From assembly GCF_017301735.1 (NCBI RefSeq), contig NZ_CP071090.1, positions 7,244,001 to 7,308,000 of the forward strand: DNA of 64,000 nt, given 5' to 3'. The stretch comes from Pyxidicoccus parkwaysis. Lineage in GTDB: Bacteria; Myxococcota; Myxococcia; Myxococcales; Myxococcaceae. The translations under genes were made by a program, and so were the position numbers. Of this stretch, positions 60,715 through 64,000 are shown piece by piece (the stretch's first letter is position 1; every line of letters begins with the position of its first letter). The notes under the pieces were generated by a model, which did not search any database, was not told where the DNA came from, and saw only the letters and a program-made list of their open reading frames with translations.

Positions 60715-62286
60715 TCAGAGCTTGTAGTCCCACTTCTGGTGCTTGCCTCCGTTGCAGGCGCTCATCACCACGCGCGTGGTGTTCTGACGGGCGGCGCCGG
60801 ACACCTCCATGCAGTTGCCGCCCACGCCCCGCACCTCGCCGTAGAAGCTGAAGCGCTGGTTCTGCCCGCCGTTGCACGAGAAGATCTGCAGCTTCGCCTC
60901 GCCATTCTGCCCCTTGAACTGGTTGATGACCGGCACGTGCGCGTCCAGGCAGGGCCCGAAGATGTTGCCGAACGAGCCGAGCCCGCCATACGCGGACTGG
61001 ACCCACTTCTGGTTCGAGTCACCCGCCAGGCAATCCCAGAGGATGACGGGCGTCTCGTTGGCCGTGTACGCGCCATAGACATCCATGCACTTCCACGCGC
61101 CGGTGGACGGATTCTTGATGCGGATGGTCCGGTCGCTGAACCAGGTGAACTGCTGGGTGGCGCCGCCGTTGCACTCCCACAGCTGGACGCGCGCGCCATT
61201 GGTCACCACGCCGCCCTCCACGTCCAGGCACAGCCCGCCAATGCCCTTGATGGCGGCGTTGGGCATGCTCCACGCCTGCGCGGCGCCGCCGTTGCTGTCA
61301 TAGAGCTGCACCGGCGTGCCGTTCGCCGTCCCGGCGTTCTGCACGTCCAGCACGCGGTTGTGGCCGGACCACGTAATCGCCCCCGTGGCCGGGCTGAAGA
61401 TGAACTGCTGGTTGCTCCAGATGCCACCCGAGCCGCACTCGAAGGTCTCCAGCGGGTTGCCGTTGAAGTCACTGCCCCAGGGGATGTCCAGGCAGCGCCC
61501 GTCGAACGCGGTGAAGCTGCCGGACACCTTCGCGCCATAGACATTCTGCACGCCGATGATGTCCGTGGGCGCGAGGTAGCCCACCACGTTCCCGCCCTTG
61601 TTGCAGTAATGCATGATGGAGTCGCGGTCGTAGGCGCTGACGTACGTGCCATTGTTGTACGTCTCGCCCACCGTCCGGCAGTACGCCGGGTCCGCGTTCC
61701 GGTCATCGGGGTTGTCCGGGCGCGCCTGCTCGTGGACGAAGCCCAGCACATGGCCGAACTCGTGGACGGCCAGGTACTCCACGCGCCCCTGCGTGCGACT
61801 CGGGCCAATGGTGAGATTCACGCTCGCCGCTTCCGTCGGCAGGCGGAACGCGCCCATGCCGAAGGAGGCACTGCCGTTGGTGACCTCGTTACCGCCGGTG
61901 GCCGTCCCGACGATGGAGACCCGGACGAACTTCTCCGTGCCCGTCGTCGGGCAGTTGCCGAAGCCCGAGAAGTTCACCTTCGACACCCGCATCCAGGTGT
62001 CCTCGAGCTTCTCCTTGATCCACGTCTTCTCCTGGTCGAAGCCCGTCGTCGTCCAGCAGACGGGGACCACGTTGCCGTTCTGCGTCCAGAGGGTGGAGTT
62101 GTTGTCGACGTACAGCTCGCTCACCACCGTGCCCGTGGCGACCGGTGCCTCCACCTCGCCGGTGCTGTCAGCGGGTGCTCCACCACAGCCAGCCCCCGTC
62201 AGGGACACGAGGGCCGCGGTGAACGCGAGGGAGGAAAAGCCACGAACACCTGGAGAACGGCGTACGAAAGGAATGCGGATTTTCAT
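60715..62286 (-). CDS. Astacin-like metalloprotease lipoprotein with ricin-B lectin repeats
   Basis: 523 residues from ATG 62286; the upstream open frame is not protein-like. The lipoprotein signal ends LTGAGC. The protease domain has HEFGHVLGFVHEQARPD (HExxHxxGxxHE zinc site) and the Met-turn SIMHYC, the astacin/M12A pattern. From about residue 255 onward there are two beta-trefoil-like blocks with repeated Q-x-W/F motifs (QQFIF, QAWSM, QQFTW, QKWVQ, QRFSF, QKWDY). These are the ricin-B carbohydrate-binding units. It is a surface-anchored protease targeted to glycoconjugates, plausibly a predation enzyme. Confidence 0.88.
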   Translation of the reverse strand: MKIRIPFVRRSPGVRGFSSLAFTAALVSLTGAGCGGAPADSTGEVEAPVATGTVVSELYVDNNSTLWTQNGNVVPVCWTTTGFDQEKTWIKEKLEDTWMRVSKVNFSGFGNCPTTGTEKFVRVSIVGTATGGNEVTNGSASFGMGAFRLPTEAASVNLTIGPSRTQGRVEYLAVHEFGHVLGFVHEQARPDNPDDRNADPAYCRTVGETYNNGTYVSAYDRDSIMHYCNKGGNVVGYLAPTDIIGVQNVYGAKVSGSFTAFDGRCLDIPWGSDFNGNPLETFECGSGGIWSNQQFIFSPATGAITWSGHNRVLDVQNAGTANGTPVQLYDSNGGAAQAWSMPNAAIKGIGGLCLDVEGGVVTNGARVQLWECNGGATQQFTWFSDRTIRIKNPSTGAWKCMDVYGAYTANETPVILWDCLAGDSNQKWVQSAYGGLGSFGNIFGPCLDAHVPVINQFKGQNGEAKLQIFSCNGGQNQRFSFYGEVRGVGGNCMEVSGAARQNTTRVVMSACNGGKHQKWDYKL

Positions 62287-62483
62287 GGTGACCCGGATAC
62301 GCGGCGTCGCGCCCATCCTGGTCGTGCGGACGGAAGGATTTCCCCCGCCCCCACTCGGAGGCTCGGCGGCCGGAGACTGTCCATGCCCGGGCAACGGCCC
62401 CGCCCCGGTGGCGAGGTAAGCCGCTGGCGGACGCGTGCCTAGCCTCCACGACACGAGGTGCAGGGCTTCGGAGGGGGAGACAC

Positions 62484-63692
62484 ATGCAGCGTGCATCCAA
62501 CGTCGCCGCCAGGACCGTGGGCATGGCGGTCCTGCTGGCGGTGTCGTCCGCCGCTCACGCGGACAGCGGACGCGAGGACACGCGGCCCGGCCTCCGCTGC
62601 GGAGACACCGTCACCCGCAGCACCCGGCTCACCCGGGACCTCGATTGTCCGAGCACGTACACACCCGCGCTCCGCATCGCCCGCGCGGGCGTCGTCCTCG
62701 ACCTGGGCGGCCACACCGTGCGCGGCGTCGGCCCGGACACGGGCCTCTCCGAGGGCATCCTCGTCGAGGCCGACAGCACCGTGCGCAACGGCACCCTCCG
62801 GGGCTTCACCTACGGCTACGTCGTCGAGTCGGGCCAGGACGCGCGGCTGTCCGGGCTCACCTTCCGCGACAATGTCGTGGCCGTCTACAACCGCTACGGC
62901 ACCTTCACCACCCTCACCCTCACCGACTGCCGCCTGCTCCGCAACAGCGTCGGGCTGGCCAGTGAGCAGGACGCGAGCAGCGGCATGTTCCGCGTGCGCT
63001 CATCGCTCTTCAGCGGCAACGGGTCGGCGCTCATCGCGAACTTCCATTCCGTCGAGGTGGAGCGCTCCACGTTCACCGCCAACGCGCTCGTCTTCTGGTG
63101 CCCCGACGGCAGCGTCACCTTCCGCTCGAGCCTGCTCCACCGGAACGAAGTCGTGGGCCACGTTCCGCTCGGTGAGTTCGGCTACGGCACCTGCAACGAG
63201 GTCACACTCGTCGACACGGTGCTGACGGACAACGGCGCGCTTGCGCCCGCCGAGGAGCCGGCCTGGAAGCCGTTCGACCTCGTGCTTCGCGACTCCTGGT
63301 TCGTCGACAATGGCACCGGGCTGGAGGCCCGCGCCCGGACGCTCGACGTCCGCGGCAACACGTGGTGGGCCAATGGGAGCGGCCTCCACGTGGCCGAGCC
63401 GCCGGAGCTCCTGCAGCCCTCCGTCACCGGCACCGTCAGCGACAACCGCCTCCTGCGCAACCAGGGTGACGGCCTGCGCGTGACGTTCCCCGGCACGCTC
63501 ACGGTGTCCGGCAACGTGGCCATCGGAAACGAAGGCTGGGGAATCGACGCGCCCGGTGTCATCGACGGAGGCGGCAACGTCGCGCGCGGCAACCGCGAGG
63601 GCGACTGTCGCGGCGTCATCTGCGCTCCCACGGACCCGCGGCCCGAGGCACCGCGCCTCGCCGGAGAAGTGGACCTCGAAGACGCCCGGTGA
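62484..63692 (+). CDS. Secreted right-handed beta-helix protein
   Basis: 402 residues. A Sec signal peptide (MAVLLAVSSAAHA) is followed by parallel beta-helix repeats with recurring VLDLGGHTVRGVG, VRNGTLRGFTYGYVV, LSGLTFRDNVVAVYN, FRVRSSLFSGNGSALIANFH and VSGNVAIGNEGWGID coils. This is the nitrous-oxidase-accessory/pectate-lyase-like fold. No catalytic residues can be assigned, so it may be a polysaccharide lyase, hydrolase or binding protein. It is divergent from the astacin-like gene. Confidence 0.82.
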   Translation: MQRASNVAARTVGMAVLLAVSSAAHADSGREDTRPGLRCGDTVTRSTRLTRDLDCPSTYTPALRIARAGVVLDLGGHTVRGVGPDTGLSEGILVEADSTVRNGTLRGFTYGYVVESGQDARLSGLTFRDNVVAVYNRYGTFTTLTLTDCRLLRNSVGLASEQDASSGMFRVRSSLFSGNGSALIANFHSVEVERSTFTANALVFWCPDGSVTFRSSLLHRNEVVGHVPLGEFGYGTCNEVTLVDTVLTDNGALAPAEEPAWKPFDLVLRDSWFVDNGTGLEARARTLDVRGNTWWANGSGLHVAEPPELLQPSVTGTVSDNRLLRNQGDGLRVTFPGTLTVSGNVAIGNEGWGIDAPGVIDGGGNVARGNREGDCRGVICAPTDPRPEAPRLAGEVDLEDAR

Positions 63693-63740
63693 GCCGCGCC
63701 ACGGTGCGGGCCCCCGCGGAGAATCGCGGCAGCCTCCAGG

Positions 63741-64000
63741 TCACGTGCTCGCGTTCGCGCGAAGCGCCTCATGGAGCCCGTCCGAGAATGGCGGCAGCGC
63801 GGCACGCTGCGCCGTCACGACCGGCTCCATCGCGGGAATGAAGGACTCGGCGAGTGCGCGGCGGAAGTCGGGCTGCGTCAACAGCCAGAAGCGGAGCTCG
63901 CGCCCGTGCTCGGCGAGAATCGGCTCGATTGCGGCGCGCTTCACGCCGAGCACGCGGGCCAGACTCTCGTGGAGCCTGGGCGCGGGAATGGTCGGGAAGG
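63741..64000 (-). CDS. 3' end of an unrecognised gene (cut by window edge)
   Basis: A minus-strand frame open from the right edge to a TGA at 63741. It encodes about 85 residues: FPTIPAPRLHESLARVLGVK, then LRFWLLTQPDFRRALAESFI and a tail ending ALRANAST. The sequence is helical, with a composition like the surrounding genes. The start lies outside the window, and I do not recognise the family. Confidence 0.6.
   Translation of the reverse strand, partial: FPTIPAPRLHESLARVLGVKRAAIEPILAEHGRELRFWLLTQPDFRRALAESFIPAMEPVVTAQRAALPPFSDGLHEALRANAST

Overview
The window is very GC-rich. It is dense with Hanks-type kinases carrying TPR tails, FHA/sigma-54 activators, lipoproteins, and secreted hydrolases with lectin or golvesin-like domains. 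That combination points to a myxobacterium, most likely of the Myxococcaceae; this is an inference from gene content, with no marker gene present. I found no rRNA, tRNA, CRISPR array or replication origin.

Layout. 0-5 kb: the edge of an AraC regulator, an enoyl/quinone reductase, an aldo/keto reductase divergent from a LysR regulator, and an FHA/sigma-54 activator. 5-10 kb: a kinase-TPR protein and two leaderless, effector-like proteins (C39-like and thaumatin-like). 10-18 kb: a ferritin-like diiron protein, a GH71-type lipoprotein, DoxX, a PstS-like lipoprotein coupled to a chemoreceptor, and a golvesin-domain exoprotein. 18-28 kb: DedA, a multipass acetyltransferase, an M23 peptidase, CstA-YbdD, a serine-hydrolase/metallo-lactonase fusion divergent from TetR, LemA-TPM and a MazG-like protein. 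28-33 kb: a zinc-finger kinase-TPR protein and a CE2-like esterase.

32.87-42.74 kb is an acquired island. It is bounded by two copies of a 26-bp near-palindrome (25 of 26 identical) and has a truncated IS30-type transposase at its left end. It holds about 57 GATC sites in 9.9 kb, against about 8 in the other 54 kb of the window (hand count). It carries a divergent FHA / GGDEF-like / sigma-54 activator and a five-gene operon behind a well-matched -24/-12 promoter: Vps62-like protein, Ser/Thr kinase-AAA-TPR, an unknown 351-aa protein, YcaO and TfuA. This looks like a phospho-signal-controlled peptide or protein backbone-modification system (YcaO-TfuA pairs are linked to thioamidation). It has no recognisable small precursor peptide and is the best candidate for an undescribed system here.

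43-64 kb returns to host-like composition: an acyltransferase, a serine hydrolase with a Lys/Ala repeat, a GH13 branching-enzyme-like protein, a four-gene operon of export-targeted proteins (DUF1588-like, mono-haem-type, DUF1501, beta-propeller), a helix-hairpin-helix lipoprotein, a GST, a Sel1/TPR-like outer-membrane lipoprotein, a di-haem-motif lipoprotein, a non-canonical SDR, an astacin-like protease with ricin-B lectin repeats, a beta-helix exoprotein, and the 3' end of an unrecognised gene.
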